Positions 34,536-44,882 of a DNA stretch of 64,000 nucleotides are shown here, in pieces; the stretch's first letter is position 1, and each line of letters begins with the position of its first letter. The stretch spans positions 3,906,001 through 3,970,000 of the forward strand of contig NZ_OY762512.1 in NCBI RefSeq assembly GCF_963665995.1, given 5' to 3'. A model generated the notes under the pieces. The model saw nothing but the letters and a program-made list of their open reading frames with translations. It did no database searches and was not told the DNA's origin. The DNA comes from Pleurocapsa sp. FMAR1 (GTDB taxonomy: Bacteria > Cyanobacteriota > Cyanobacteriia > Cyanobacteriales > Xenococcaceae). Made by a program: the position numbers and the translations under genes.

Positions 34536-35537
34536 TTAGCCGTTATTTATTTTAGTACCGACAGCCAAACGCATTCCATTGACAAAATCCCAACCAGATT
34601 GAGAGCGTTTCCCTGCAAGCTGTACCTGTTCTAGGAGTAATAAGCCTAAACCTGTCTGCACAACTGCACCAAAGTTTTTGATATTTTTGACTATTTCTCC
34701 TGGTTCACCTGAAAGCGAGGCTAATTCTAAGTATTGTTGTTTAATGCTAATGTATTTTTCTGGCAGGTCTTGAATAGTAGCTTGGGTAAGAGGAACTGTA
34801 GCACTTATTTTTAGTTTTTTATCCTGCAACGTGGCAGCACAATTAGGGAAAAAGCCTCGCACTTGATTGTGTACTTCTACTGCACTTTTTGACCAATCAA
34901 TTATAAAATCAGACTTATCAATTAATCGTGCATAGGTAGCCTGGCTGTTATCTTGCCGAGTGGGTGAAATCTGCTGTTGTTCTAGTTTGAATAGAGTATC
35001 CAACAATAAATCTGCTCCCTGAGTGGCGAGACTAGCAGCTAAATTATGGGCATTATCTAAAAGTTTGATTTGGGTTTCGGCTTTGAGCAGCATATCTCCC
35101 GTATCCATACCCTCGTCCATCAACATAGTAGTGATGCCTGTAAGGCGATCGCCATTGACAATGCTCCACTGAATCGGCGCAGCACCGCGGTATTGGGGTA
35201 ATAGCGAACCATGAACGTTGATACAGCCTAATTTGGGCATTTCTAAGATTTCTGAGGATAAAATCTGTCCATAAGCTACGACGACAAAAGCATCTGCTTG
35301 AGTATTTCTGAGATTATTTAAAGTTTCTTGGTCTTTTTTAATTCTTCGAGGTTGCCAGATAGTTAAATTATGTTCTCTGGCAATTTTTTTAACCGCCGAG
35401 GGAATAGTTTTACTGCCTCTACCTCTTCTTTTATCTGGTTGAGTCACTACTCCCACAACCTCAATCTCAGGGTGTTCTAAGAGTTTAGTTAAAGTAGTAA
35501 CGGCAAATTGAGGAGTACCAAAAAAGACAATTTTCAT
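34536..35537 (-). CDS. fmt: Methionyl-tRNA formyltransferase
   Basis: I start at ATG 35537 ([20 protein letters not shown]), seven codons inside the longest frame, because this is the conserved Fmt N-terminus. The 333-residue product has the formyltransferase site: [20 protein letters not shown] (catalytic Asn, His) and [18 protein letters not shown] (Asp). It formylates Met-tRNA from 10-formyl-THF for initiation. The C-terminal OB-fold domain is present. Confidence 0.95.
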   Translation of the reverse strand: MKIVFFGTPQFAVTTLTKLLEHPEIEVVGVVTQPDKRRGRGSKTIPSAVKKIAREHNLTIWQPRRIKKDQETLNNLRNTQADAFVVVAYGQILSSEILEMPKLGCINVHGSLLPQYRGAAPIQWSIVNGDRLTGITTMLMDEGMDTGDMLLKAETQIKLLDNAHNLAASLATQGADLLLDTLFKLEQQQISPTRQDNSQATYARLIDKSDFIIDWSKSAVEVHNQVRGFFPNCAATLQDKKLKISATVPLTQATIQDLPEKYISIKQQYLELASLSGEPGEIVKNIKNFGAVVQTGLGLLLLEQVQLAGKRSQSGWDFVNGMRLAVGTKINNG

Positions 35538-35628
35538 GTTGATTATTGTACTTGCCAACGGCTATGCTGATTACTGAAAATAATTATTCTCTGTGGTGAT
35601 AAGATTAAATGCGATCGCGCTTCCCAAC

Positions 35629-37617
35629 CTACTTACTTATTACTTCAGCAGCTTCTTTAACTTCAGCCTGATAAATTGGTAATTCAAACCAGAAGCTTGT
35701 GCCGACACCAACTTCACTATCGATATAAACTCTGCTGTTGTGCTTTTCAATTATATTTCTGACAATAGAAAGACCTAAACCAGTGCCTTCAAGGGTGTGA
35801 ACTCGATTTTCTACTCTAAAGAAACGCTCAAAAATAGCATCTTTATCTTCTTTAGAAATGCCGATTCCTGTATCCATTACTTCTATCCTAACTGCTGGCT
35901 GGCGTAATGTATTAGAATCAGCTTTGGTTGCGTAGGCTCTAACCGTAACTTTTCCGCCCGAATTAGTAAATTTTAAGCTATTGCCCACCAGATTAGTTAA
36001 TACCTGTAGTAATAAATCGTAGTTACCCAATACAGCAGGCAAGTTAGACTCAAGCACCCGATCTAATTCAATTCCTTTATCTTTAGCGTTTAGCTGGCAG
36101 GTTCGCAAAGTCTGTTCTATGGGTTGAATCAAATCTACTTCACTGAGGCTATAGGCACGAGAAGATTCTAGGCGAGATAGGTCTAAAACATCATTAACTA
36201 AACGAGTTAAACGATCTGTTTCGTGGTTAGCCGTATCTAAAAACTCTTTTCTTTGAACGTGAGTTAAATTCTCGCCATATTCTGAGAGGGTTTCAATAAA
36301 AGACTTGATGTTAAATAAAGGAGTTCTCAATTCATGGGAGACATTGCTGATAAATTGACTTTTTGCTTCGTTTAACTCCACTTCACGGGTAATATCTTGA
36401 ACCGTCATGGCAATTCCCTTAACATTTTCGCTACCGCCATCGACAACTCGACGGAGTAAAACCCGAATAGTTCTGGATACAGGTTTGTTTACAGTAATCC
36501 GAAATTCGTCTTTGGTGGGTAAAAGATGATGTTTTTCTGCTTCTGAAGAAATAGACTTTTCTGGTTCAACCTTAGTTTCTGGCTCAGTCTTGCTATCAAT
36601 CATCTGATAAAGTGGTTTAGTTAGCTTAACCGTCAATTCTGAAGGCAGACGATGCAAAACATTTTCACCGATCGCCTCTTTTTCCCAACCAAAAATGTTT
36701 CTGGCTGTAGGATTGGCTAAAATAATCCGCATTTCTGGATCGATTAACATTGCCCCATCAGCAATGGTAGATACCAAAGTTTCCAGCTTTGCTTTTTCTG
36801 AGGTTAATTCTTCAATATTTTGTTCTTCATATTTTTCTAGCTTCTCAGCCATTTGATTAAAGCTACTAATTAACTCTCCTAACTCGCCTCTCAAAGGCAG
36901 ATCGATTCGTTGCTTAAAGTTTTTTGCAGCAATGTTTCTTACCCCTACCAACAGTTCTTTGATCGGTTTAGTGATCATCAAGGCATTAAATACATTGCCC
37001 AAAATTACCATTGCCCAGATCGTAATAAATACGGCAATTGTTACATCTCGCGTCAAATTGGTCGAAGCCACAATTGTGGGATTGGGATTGATGCCGACTG
37101 CCATCACCCCTAAATACTTATTGTTGTGCCGTAGAGGCACAAAAACGTCGGTTACTTGTCCGTTGGGTGTTTGATGTTGCCGCACAAAGGGCAAATCAAT
37201 ATTTGGATCGTAGTTGTTGGGTAGCTTAATACGACGTTTGATCGTCAGAGAGTTTTGGACTTCTGCTTGGGAATAGGGAATGCCGAAAAAGATACTCCCC
37301 GCACGATCGGCATAGATTATGTAACGAATACTGGAGGTGCTGCGGTAAAAACGATCGGAAAAATTTGCTAAACCTGTTAAGTCATTTTCAGCTACTAAGG
37401 GTGCTGCATTGGAAGCAATTAAGATGCTTAAATCACTTCCAAAGCGGGTGTCATTAATATTTGACTCTAGCTGAATTGTATTGACTGCCCAGAAAGTTAT
37501 GCTGCTCATAATCAAAGAAACTATCAAGGTAGCAGCAGCCATCAGCTTAGTCTGGAGGGTAAAATCAGACCACCAGAGGGAGATAACTTCTTTGATTTTA
37601 GTAATGAAGGTCAGCAA
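35629..37617 (-). CDS. nblS: Sensor histidine kinase NblS (Hik33/DspA)
   Basis: A 662-residue kinase in the NblS order: transmembrane helix (about 26-48), periplasmic sensor loop, second helix (about 195-215), HAMP, PAS (MLIDPEMRIILANPTARNIFG), H box (SQFISNVSHELRTPLFNIKS), N box (LTNLVGNSLKFTN) and G boxes (DTGIGIS, GTGLGLSIV). NblS is the essential, near-universal cyanobacterial kinase controlling high-light and nutrient-stress responses, including phycobilisome degradation and photosystem genes. Length and layout match the family. Confidence 0.92.
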   Translation of the reverse strand: MLTFITKIKEVISLWWSDFTLQTKLMAAATLIVSLIMSSITFWAVNTIQLESNINDTRFGSDLSILIASNAAPLVAENDLTGLANFSDRFYRSTSSIRYIIYADRAGSIFFGIPYSQAEVQNSLTIKRRIKLPNNYDPNIDLPFVRQHQTPNGQVTDVFVPLRHNNKYLGVMAVGINPNPTIVASTNLTRDVTIAVFITIWAMVILGNVFNALMITKPIKELLVGVRNIAAKNFKQRIDLPLRGELGELISSFNQMAEKLEKYEEQNIEELTSEKAKLETLVSTIADGAMLIDPEMRIILANPTARNIFGWEKEAIGENVLHRLPSELTVKLTKPLYQMIDSKTEPETKVEPEKSISSEAEKHHLLPTKDEFRITVNKPVSRTIRVLLRRVVDGGSENVKGIAMTVQDITREVELNEAKSQFISNVSHELRTPLFNIKSFIETLSEYGENLTHVQRKEFLDTANHETDRLTRLVNDVLDLSRLESSRAYSLSEVDLIQPIEQTLRTCQLNAKDKGIELDRVLESNLPAVLGNYDLLLQVLTNLVGNSLKFTNSGGKVTVRAYATKADSNTLRQPAVRIEVMDTGIGISKEDKDAIFERFFRVENRVHTLEGTGLGLSIVRNIIEKHNSRVYIDSEVGVGTSFWFELPIYQAEVKEAAEVISK

Positions 37618-37703
37618 TGTAATCGGTTTTAAATAAATATTAAGTTAAGTGAATTATAGTGTATTAACTGGGCTGACGAACAGAAAAAAAATCTTATAAA
37701 CCT

Positions 37704-38963
37704 TTAGTTTTTGTACTTATGCCCAATGTCACGACGGTAATACATTCGCTCAAACTGAATTGATTCTACTGCATTGTATGCAGAAGCGATCGCCTGCTCA
37801 AAATCATCTCCAATAGCAGTAATTCCTAGCACTCTACCACCATCGGTAAGAATTTCTTCTTGTTCTAGTTTTGTACCTGCATGAAATACTATTGCACCTT
37901 TATTGGTAGCTTCAGCTATTCCTGCGATCGCCTTGCCTTTCTCGTAAGTATCGGGATAGCCTCCAGAAGCAGCCACTATGCACACCGCACTACCTGCTTT
38001 GGTTTTGATTGGCGGCAATTGTGATAATTTTTGTTCGACACAGGCAAGTAAAATCTCATCTAAAGGCGTATCTAAAAGAGGTAATACTACCTGAGTTTCA
38101 GGATCGCCAAAACGACAGTTAAATTCAATTACTTTTGGTTCACCTTCAGGGGTAATCATCAAACCTGCATACAGTACTCCGCAATAATCAATCTTCTTTT
38201 GCTTGAGAATATCTAAAGTAGGCTGCAAGATTTCTTGTTCAATTCTTGTCATTAACTCTGGCGTTACTAATGGCACAGGAGAATAAGCACCCATTCCGCC
38301 CGTATTTTTGCCCGTATCTCCCTCGCCGATCCGTTTATGATCCTGGGCGGGAGACAGGGGGCGAATAGTCTTACCATCGGTAACCGCCAAAACCGATACT
38401 TCTGAGCCTGTAAGAAATTCTTCGATGACTAATTTACCAGAATTATCCCTTAGTAAATCTACTGCTGCGATCGCCTCCTCTATAGTAGTTGCCACAATTA
38501 CCCCTTTCCCCGCAGCTAAACCATCGGCTTTGACCACAATCGGCGCACCTTGAGCGCGAAGATAATCTTTGGCAGCAGCAGCATTAGTAAAAGTCTTAGA
38601 CTTGGCAGTAGGGACATTTGCCTGAGTCATAATTTCTTTTGCCCAAGACTTGCTCGATTCTATTTGCGCGCCTTCTTTCGTCGGTCCAAAAACAGCAATA
38701 TTACGCTCTCGTAAATAATCGACAATTCCCAAAGATAAAGGAACTTCTGGTCCTACTACCACTAAAGAAATTTGATTGGCTTTAACCGCATCGGCAATAC
38801 CTGCAAAATCATCCACAGCTAAAGCTAAGTTGTGGCAGTTTGACATAGTTGCAGTGCCACCATTGCCAGGAGTACAAAAAACTTCGTCTACGTTAAAAGA
38901 TTGTAATAATGTCCAGGCTAGGGTATGTTCTCTGCCACCATTGCCCACTACTAATACTTTCAT
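37704..38963 (-). CDS. purD: Phosphoribosylamine-glycine ligase
   Basis: A 419-residue ATP-grasp enzyme: VLVVGNGGREHTLAWTL at the N-terminus, the ATP-binding segment PIVVKADGLAAGKGVIVA, HKRIGEGDTGKNTGGMGAYS and EFNCRFGDPETQ. It makes GAR from phosphoribosylamine and glycine in purine synthesis. Ordinary length, with an HIP1 site inside. The neighbour nblS is on the same strand but about 90 bp away. Confidence 0.95.
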   Translation of the reverse strand: MKVLVVGNGGREHTLAWTLLQSFNVDEVFCTPGNGGTATMSNCHNLALAVDDFAGIADAVKANQISLVVVGPEVPLSLGIVDYLRERNIAVFGPTKEGAQIESSKSWAKEIMTQANVPTAKSKTFTNAAAAKDYLRAQGAPIVVKADGLAAGKGVIVATTIEEAIAAVDLLRDNSGKLVIEEFLTGSEVSVLAVTDGKTIRPLSPAQDHKRIGEGDTGKNTGGMGAYSPVPLVTPELMTRIEQEILQPTLDILKQKKIDYCGVLYAGLMITPEGEPKVIEFNCRFGDPETQVVLPLLDTPLDEILLACVEQKLSQLPPIKTKAGSAVCIVAASGGYPDTYEKGKAIAGIAEATNKGAIVFHAGTKLEQEEILTDGGRVLGITAIGDDFEQAIASAYNAVESIQFERMYYRRDIGHKYKN

Positions 38964-39146
38964 ATACCGTTGCTGATTTATGTATAAAATTCAACATTAA
39001 ACTGTTCGTGGCTGTCAGCTATAAGCTATAAGCTTTTTAACGAGTGAACAGATAATAATAACTTTGGTTATAATACCCTGATTCAGATTACCTATCCTAT
39101 TAGTTTGTCGTTCAGGAAAACTGCCCAGTACAGACAAGTCATGCCT

Positions 39147-39198
39147 GTCTTGGTCAGCATTCCCTTGCGCCCTACGTCGACGCGGGGTCTGACCGCTT
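39147..39198 (-). repeat. HPR-1 repeat with GGTCAG/CTGACC arms
   Basis: Read on the minus strand: GCGGTCAGACCCCGCGTCGA then CGTAGGGCGCAAGGGAATGC and TGACCAAGAC. The arms are GGTCAG/CTGACC instead of GGTGCG/CGCACC, a two-sided change that keeps pairing. It lies between trpF and purD. Confidence 0.8.
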
Positions 39199-39219
39199 GT
39201 CTCTTCTCTAATTGCCCTA

Positions 39220-39855
39220 CTAATTGTTAATTGTTAACTGCTTAAAGAGTTGAGTTACCTTATTTAAGTCTTTGTCTCCAGGCGATCGCTCTACGCCACT
39301 AGAAAGATCGATCCCGTCGGGTTGGAGGCGAGATAGGGCATCGGCGATATTATCAGGGTTTAATCCCCCAGCCAGCATCCAAGGTAAAGCTGGTTTAAAT
39401 TGCTTTAAGTCCTGCCAGTCAATAGTTTTGCCTGTGCCACCCAGCATTTGAGGATGATAAGCGTCTAGAAGCAAAGTATCTACTTTGTCTGTATAGGCTT
39501 TAGTATTTAGCAGGGATGCAGCAGTTTTAATCCGAAAGGCTTTGATTAGTTCAATTTTAATAGAAAGTGCCTGACGTAATTGAGCGCAAAAGTCGGGAGT
39601 TTCTGAGCCGTGTAGCTGCACCGCAGTTAGATTTGCTGTATTAACTACCGTGACAATTTCAGCTAAAGAATGATCGGCAAAAACTCCCACCTTATCAACT
39701 CGCGGTAATAAATTATCGGCGATCGCCTTAATATTAGCTGGAGTAATATAGCGAGGCGATCGCTTCACACAAATAAAGCCCAAGCTATTTGCGCCCAATG
39801 CCACAATTTCTTGACCTTGTTTAATTTGAGTAATTCCGCAGATTTTAACTCGCAT
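39220..39855 (-). CDS. trpF: Phosphoribosylanthranilate isomerase
   Basis: A 211-residue (beta/alpha)8 protein: MRVKICGITQIKQGQEIVAL, with the catalytic Cys in KICGIT, LTAVQLHGSE, and LLLDAYHPQMLGGTGKTIDW carrying the Asp. It catalyses the Amadori rearrangement in tryptophan synthesis. No other trp gene is nearby, as is usual for cyanobacteria. Confidence 0.95.
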   Translation of the reverse strand: MRVKICGITQIKQGQEIVALGANSLGFICVKRSPRYITPANIKAIADNLLPRVDKVGVFADHSLAEIVTVVNTANLTAVQLHGSETPDFCAQLRQALSIKIELIKAFRIKTAASLLNTKAYTDKVDTLLLDAYHPQMLGGTGKTIDWQDLKQFKPALPWMLAGGLNPDNIADALSRLQPDGIDLSSGVERSPGDKDLNKVTQLFKQLTINN

Positions 39856-40014
39856 ATGTAATAAAACCAGATAATACCGTATTTTTTTAGTAAAACTTTG
39901 AACTACTGTTAATTATTTAGAAGAAACGCGGTTTTCCAGAGAGAGATTTTTATAATTCCTATAAACAAACGTAGTCTAAAAAATATTTAAAGAGCAGAGG
40001 AGTCAAGATTCATA

Positions 40015-40287
40015 ATGATATCTAATTTTCTTTTAGCAGTTCAATACACCCCTTCAACAGCCGATTGGACTCCTACCGTGGCAATAGTCATGATTATGTC
40101 TAATTTATTTTGTATTGCCATTGGTCGCTATGCGATTCAAAATTCAGGGCAAGGTCCTAGCTTGCCCGTACCCAAACCTGAAGTATGGAGTAATTTCGGT
40201 TTACCTGAACTACTGGCAACTACTAGCTTAGGTCATATTCTGGGCGCAGGAATTATTCTTGGTTTAGGCAACGCAGGAGTTCTTTAG
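40015..40287 (+). CDS. psaK: Photosystem I reaction center subunit PsaK
   Basis: A 90-residue protein with two transmembrane segments around [20 protein letters not shown] and [20 protein letters not shown], the PsaK pattern, with the conserved [19 protein letters not shown] loop. PsaK sits at the edge of photosystem I near the IsiA/antenna side. Preceded by a GAGGAG-type ribosome site. Monocistronic. Confidence 0.95.
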   Translation: MISNFLLAVQYTPSTADWTPTVAIVMIMSNLFCIAIGRYAIQNSGQGPSLPVPKPEVWSNFGLPELLATTSLGHILGAGIILGLGNAGVL

Positions 40288-40368
40288 CAGTAATTAATTA
40301 GGGTTACATTGAGTTGGCAGATTTTAGCGATCGCACTATCTCTAATTGCCAATTTCATCTACTCTTAT

Positions 40369-42093
40369 CTAATTTAGCTGTAGAGATTCTGAATCTAGAA
40401 ATTCTATCAAACTCAAGGGCATGGCTGGTTTGCTGATTATCGATCCGTATTGAGCATTAAGATACTGAGCATAGGTTGGCTCGTTAGTAATGTAAGTACT
40501 AAAAAACGCTAATCCTAATTGTTTAACATAGCCTTGAGCTATTTTAGGATCGGGACCGATCGCTTGGGGAGGAACAGGAATACTCCCAGCCGACTCGTTA
40601 AGAGTGGAAAAATGTGTCCCACCCTCTAGCAGTACTAAATACTTTTTGGGAGTTTTTAGCCAGGTAAAGGGAATAATTTGTTCAGATAAAGAGGGCGTGA
40701 CGGGATCTGCGCTACCTGATACTAGCATTACAGGAATCTTAATTTTACTTAAGCCTTGTTCGCCAAATACGGAGCTAGTCAAAGGATTAATAGCAACTGC
40801 TGCTTTAATGCGCTCGTCTCTAAGATTTACGCCAGTTTCTACAACAGGAATCTGTAATGCTAGACACTGAAGCAGTAAAGATAAATTCCAAGAATCATCT
40901 AAATTAGTACAATCTCGATTTAGAGTTTGCCAATTTAATTCTGCTCCTGCGATCGCCAAAGCGGTATATGCTCCAAAAGACTGTCCAATCATGCCGACAT
41001 TGTTGGTATCAATCTTTTTGCCATAGTTACGGGCTATATAATCCAGCACGAACTTAATATCTAAAGGACGATCGATTAACTCCTTGGGTGGAGTTACATC
41101 TCTAACTAAACCGTTTAACAAAGCCTGAATTTGTCTAGCACTGCTGCCTGGATGTTCGGGTACAGCAACGGCAAAGCCATGAGAAGCAAGATGTTTAGCA
41201 AAATAAGCAAAAGTAGTCAGGTCGCTACCCAAACCATGAGAAATAATAATCAATGGCAATGGCTGCCTGTTTTTAACTTTAGGTAAATAAAGCTCTACGG
41301 GAAAAGTGCGCTCGCGAGACCGACCCGAAGGATCATCGCGACGGCTATCTTTCATCGTCAATAGCTCTTTACGGTATGAATATTTACCTGGGCTTAATAA
41401 ATCTGAATTTATAGTTTTGGGGGCAGTCACAGCTAGTTGGCTTTCTTTTGTGGCTTCAGCTTGCACAGCAGCGATCGCGCGCTGATTGCCTTTAACCACT
41501 TGACTGAGATCTTTAATGATCTCTAATCCTTGTCTCGAATCAATTCGCAGTATTTTGGTTGGAAACTTCTTCAGCACGTTAAGAGGAGTTAATCCACCAT
41601 CTTCAGCGTCTGCTGCTGCCAAAATCAACGCCGAACGAATTGCATAAAACCCAGGTTGACGAGCTTTGGTTTTAATTACTTTAGAAACTCGGTCTAAAAT
41701 TTTTTCTCCCTGAAAAGAATAGAGAAATTGAGCGATCGCTAAATGGTCAAAATCCGCACTAGTTGTTAAACCCACTTTAAATTTCTGTAACTGTTCTGGG
41801 GTCAGAAATCCAGCATAGCTGGCTAACTCTCCTTCAATTTTTCCTGTAGTGGCATAAGTTTCTAGAGACTTAATTGAGACAGGAAACTCTAATGCTCCAT
41901 AACTTAAGACGATTTCTTCGGCTGCTACTGCTTTTTTCGTCCAATAGCCAATCAGCCCCAGGGAGCAAACTACCTGTAAAGCTCCCAGGGCAATATATGA
42001 ACCTAAGTGGGCGATTTTACTCCTAGACCGATGCCGATTGCTTTTTAAGGTAGATTGATTGGCTATCGAGCTAATAAACAAAGAGAATATCAT
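40369..42093 (-). CDS. DUF1400 alpha/beta hydrolase
   Basis: A 574-residue protein with an N-terminal hydrophobic segment (about 30-50, probably a signal/anchor), a DUF1400 domain (IVLSYGALEFPVSIKSLETY..GELASYAGFL) and a C-terminal alpha/beta-hydrolase fold. The nucleophile elbow is GMIGQSFGAY (Ser), and LLEGGTHFS is the probable His region; the Asp is probably in VSGSADPVTPS. Annotated relatives are PAF-acetylhydrolase-like esterases. The substrate is unknown. Confidence 0.85.
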   Translation of the reverse strand: MIFSLFISSIANQSTLKSNRHRSRSKIAHLGSYIALGALQVVCSLGLIGYWTKKAVAAEEIVLSYGALEFPVSIKSLETYATTGKIEGELASYAGFLTPEQLQKFKVGLTTSADFDHLAIAQFLYSFQGEKILDRVSKVIKTKARQPGFYAIRSALILAAADAEDGGLTPLNVLKKFPTKILRIDSRQGLEIIKDLSQVVKGNQRAIAAVQAEATKESQLAVTAPKTINSDLLSPGKYSYRKELLTMKDSRRDDPSGRSRERTFPVELYLPKVKNRQPLPLIIISHGLGSDLTTFAYFAKHLASHGFAVAVPEHPGSSARQIQALLNGLVRDVTPPKELIDRPLDIKFVLDYIARNYGKKIDTNNVGMIGQSFGAYTALAIAGAELNWQTLNRDCTNLDDSWNLSLLLQCLALQIPVVETGVNLRDERIKAAVAINPLTSSVFGEQGLSKIKIPVMLVSGSADPVTPSLSEQIIPFTWLKTPKKYLVLLEGGTHFSTLNESAGSIPVPPQAIGPDPKIAQGYVKQLGLAFFSTYITNEPTYAQYLNAQYGSIISKPAMPLSLIEFLDSESLQLN

Positions 42094-42292
42094 GCCAAAT
42101 TATTCAAGTAGAGCATAAGAACTACTACCGTTGTAACATTTTCCTTATTTGCTTTTAGCTGAAAAACCAAGGCGATCGCTATAGGAAAATACCAAACAGT
42201 GAAAAGCTGAGAGCTTTTTTATTGTGCGATCGGATAAATAAGATTACTATTTATTAAGGTTTACAAATAAAAATAAGAGGATTTAAAAATTT

Positions 42293-42472
42293 ATGCCATA
42301 TACAGAAGAAGAAGGTGGAATATTAAACAACTTTGCTAAAGAGCCAAAAATGTATACAGCCGACGAGCCTGATAAAGCTGAGAAACGCAACTATACCATT
42401 CTCGGAGTGCTAGGGTTTTTGCTGGTGGGCGGTATCATAGCAGTCGCAATATTCGCATCTACTGCCAGCTAA
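42293..42472 (+). CDS. psb34: Psb34-like small photosystem II assembly protein
   Basis: A short gene encoding 59 residues: MPYTEEEGGILNNFAKEPKM, then ADEPDKAEKRNYTILGVLGF and one transmembrane helix to the end TAS. This is the Psb34 (ssl1498-type) family of cyanobacteria, which binds PSII assembly intermediates in the CP47 area. A ribosome site (AAGAGG) lies about 12 bp upstream. It sits just ahead of the cyanoP gene, another PSII assembly factor. Confidence 0.85.
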   Translation: MPYTEEEGGILNNFAKEPKMYTADEPDKAEKRNYTILGVLGFLLVGGIIAVAIFASTAS

Positions 42473-42637
42473 TTTCTAAGCATCAAATAAAAAAAAACTA
42501 TTATGATTTTGCCTCGTGTTTTCATATTTGCAGCACGGGGCATTTGTTTGGCTTTGGTGTCTTTGGTATGCTATGAGACAATAAAAATGCAAAGTAATAG
42601 TATTAAAAACAAGATTTATAGAGGTAATAACATAAAA

Positions 42638-43189
42638 ATGTTCAAGTCTTTCTTCGCTGGCTTGCTAATTGTTTTAAGCTTATTGGTAACAAGTTGTTCT
42701 ACAGGAGTAACTGGCTTACAAAGTTACGTCAACACTAGTAAAGGTTATGAGTTTTTGTATCCTAACGGTTGGATACCCGTTAATTTAGGAACATCTGCTA
42801 GAAAAACCGTAGATGTCGTATTTCGTGATTTGGTAGAGACAACAGAAAATCTTAGCGTTATTATTAATAATGTTCCTGATGACAAAACCTTAGAAGATTT
42901 AGGCGATCCCTCAGAAGTTGGATATCGTCTGCTCAAAGTAATTAATAATACCGATCCTGATAAAAAAGCAGAATTTCTCAGAGCCGAATCTCGTCAAAAC
43001 AAAGACAAAACTTACTATCTTCTAGAATATGAAGAAAACTTGCCCGATCGAGAAGAAAGACATAATATTGCTAGCGTTTCCGTTAGTCGTGGTAAAATTT
43101 TTACCTTTAGTCTGTCTACCCCTCAAAGACGGTGGGATAAAGTTAAAGACAGTTTTGAAGTTGCAGCAAAATCTTTTACCGTCAGGTAA
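42638..43189 (+). CDS. CyanoP (PsbP-domain lipoprotein)
   Basis: Start chosen at ATG 42638 because it gives a lipoprotein signal (MFKSFFAGLLIVLSLLVTSC with Cys acylation); an in-frame ATG at 42503 would add an odd extension. The mature 160 residues form a PsbP domain: YEFLYPNGWIPVNLG, FRDLVETTENLSVIINNV, YYLLEYEEN. CyanoP helps early PSII assembly in the thylakoid lumen. It follows psb34 on the same strand. Confidence 0.88.
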   Translation: MFKSFFAGLLIVLSLLVTSCSTGVTGLQSYVNTSKGYEFLYPNGWIPVNLGTSARKTVDVVFRDLVETTENLSVIINNVPDDKTLEDLGDPSEVGYRLLKVINNTDPDKKAEFLRAESRQNKDKTYYLLEYEENLPDREERHNIASVSVSRGKIFTFSLSTPQRRWDKVKDSFEVAAKSFTVR

Positions 43190-43237
43190 TTTATGAGGGA
43201 TGAGGATAATAAAATTGATTGGCTGTTTTAGTTACTT

Positions 43238-43726
43238 TTAATCCTTTACATAAATAGCTAATTCTAACCATAAATCAGGAAAAGCGTCTTGAAAGTAGTC
43301 TGCTTTTCCTAATTCCATATCGCGATAATCAAAGCCTGGAGCTACAGATTCACCCAATAAACCAAATTCCCCTGTTTCAAGTACGGCAGCTTTCCAATGA
43401 TTTCCTGGTATCAATAGCTGCGCTACTTCTCCATGAGCAAAATTAAGTCCAAGCTTGACTTTGTTCAATTTTCCAGATGGACTAAGAACTAGATAGGTAA
43501 TCGGTGAGCCTGCTTGGAAATAATGCAAAATATCTGACTGATTCTTGTGAAAATAATCGATAGGACGATCGTCGGTAAGCAGATAGTAGATAGAAGTGAG
43601 TATACTGCGATCGCTTCCTGTTCTTGAGGTTGCTATACTTGTTTCTGAGCGATAAGTTTCAGAGAAATAACCACCCTCAATATGTTCAACTAAAGATAGA
43701 TGTTTGATTAAATCCTCTTTATTCAT
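43238..43726 (-). CDS. DUF985 cupin protein
   Basis: A 162-residue cupin: EHIEGGYFSETYRSET at the start, then FHKNQSDILHYFQAGSPITY and GDLGLL-type text (GEFGLLGESVAPGFDYRDM). DUF985 cupins have a conserved His/Glu metal site; their reaction is unknown. It seems to be monocistronic. Confidence 0.85.
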   Translation of the reverse strand: MNKEDLIKHLSLVEHIEGGYFSETYRSETSIATSRTGSDRSILTSIYYLLTDDRPIDYFHKNQSDILHYFQAGSPITYLVLSPSGKLNKVKLGLNFAHGEVAQLLIPGNHWKAAVLETGEFGLLGESVAPGFDYRDMELGKADYFQDAFPDLWLELAIYVKD

Positions 43727-43860
43727 TTTTGATAATTTTGCTCTTTCGGGAATTAGGTTTGAGTGTCAGGCGATCGCCATAATTAATTTTAGATATTTTT
43801 GGAGCGATTAAATTAAGTCTAGCCTAATCGCTCCCTATAAGACACAGAATCAAAAGCTAC

Positions 43861-44814
43861 TTACTGATAACCTATTAGTTCTTCCTGATTATTCCAATTA
43901 AGGGTATCGCCAATCTGTTTACCGTCATGATAAGCAGCTAGTATAACCTCGCTAGTTTTACCCCAAGAAATAGTACCATCAGCAGCGATCGCAATTGCGC
44001 CTAAATCTCGATTACGACTGCGTGATTCGCTCATAGATTTTTCCATGGCATCCGCTAAAGACATACCATCGGTAACGCGAATCACAATTTTGGCAGCTAA
44101 ACATTCTTCCATAATCTCTTCGCCAATTCCTGTGCAGCTTACCCCAGCCGAGGCATCGGCATAGTTACCTGCGGGCATAGCAGAATCGCTCACTCGACCA
44201 ATTCTTTCTAATCCTTTGCCCCCTGTGGAAGTTCCTGCGGTGATTTTACCGTTTTTGTCGAGAGCAACCACCCCAATTGTTCCTTTTCGTGGCTCGTGAA
44301 TTAATGCTTGTTCGGCAACTACTCCTGCCATTTTTTTGTCAAAATTTTCATTCCGTTCCTGCATCCATTCTTGCAGGCGAATCTCTACTAAAGGATCGTA
44401 CTTAGGCACATGAAGTTCTCGCAGTAGTTCAAACGCACCATAGTCCGATAATACGCGATCATTTTCTCCCTGCAAAAACTTCGCCAGTTCAATCGGATGT
44501 CTAACACGGGATACATTAATGATCCCACTAAAACGTTGCTTCGAGCCATCCATCAAACCAGCACTCATACGTATCTGTCCGTCAGACTGAAGTACAGAAC
44601 CTGTACCTGCATTAAAAATTGGTTGATTTTCTAGCAGTCTACACCCCAAAATAACAGCATCAGTAGCACTAGCTCCATAAGCGAGTAAGTCATATACTTC
44701 TTCAACAACCGAATGAAGGGCTTGGCGGACTACCGCTTCACCCTTCTCACTCCTGATATGTCCTCCTGCGCCACCGTGAATAATTAGCTTGGGCTGTACT
44801 TGATTAGCTGACAT
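43861..44814 (-). CDS. Isoaspartyl peptidase / plant-type L-asparaginase
   Basis: A 317-residue Ntn hydrolase: PKLIIHGGAGGHIRSEKGEA, GTGSVLQSDGQIRMSAGLMD, and the autocleavage Thr in PRKGTIGVVALDKNGKITAG, with GGKGLERIGRVSDSAMPAG after it. Cleavage at the Gly-Thr bond gives the active alpha/beta dimer, which removes N-terminal isoaspartate from damaged peptides or hydrolyses asparagine. Length typical. Confidence 0.92.
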   Translation of the reverse strand: MSANQVQPKLIIHGGAGGHIRSEKGEAVVRQALHSVVEEVYDLLAYGASATDAVILGCRLLENQPIFNAGTGSVLQSDGQIRMSAGLMDGSKQRFSGIINVSRVRHPIELAKFLQGENDRVLSDYGAFELLRELHVPKYDPLVEIRLQEWMQERNENFDKKMAGVVAEQALIHEPRKGTIGVVALDKNGKITAGTSTGGKGLERIGRVSDSAMPAGNYADASAGVSCTGIGEEIMEECLAAKIVIRVTDGMSLADAMEKSMSESRSRNRDLGAIAIAADGTISWGKTSEVILAAYHDGKQIGDTLNWNNQEELIGYQ

Positions 44815-44882
44815 AAATTAAATTGCTTCACTGAAAATTAACAACCGCATCATTGTAGATGGAAGCCCTACATAAATGCTGT

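Noticed and set aside
36910-37174. Plus-strand frames inside nblS
   Set aside because: Opposite-strand shadows of a strongly conserved kinase gene.
43801-43836. Hairpin GGAGCGATTA..TAATCGCTCC as a terminator of the asparaginase-type gene
   Set aside because: Stem is good but no T run follows on the minus strand; role left open.
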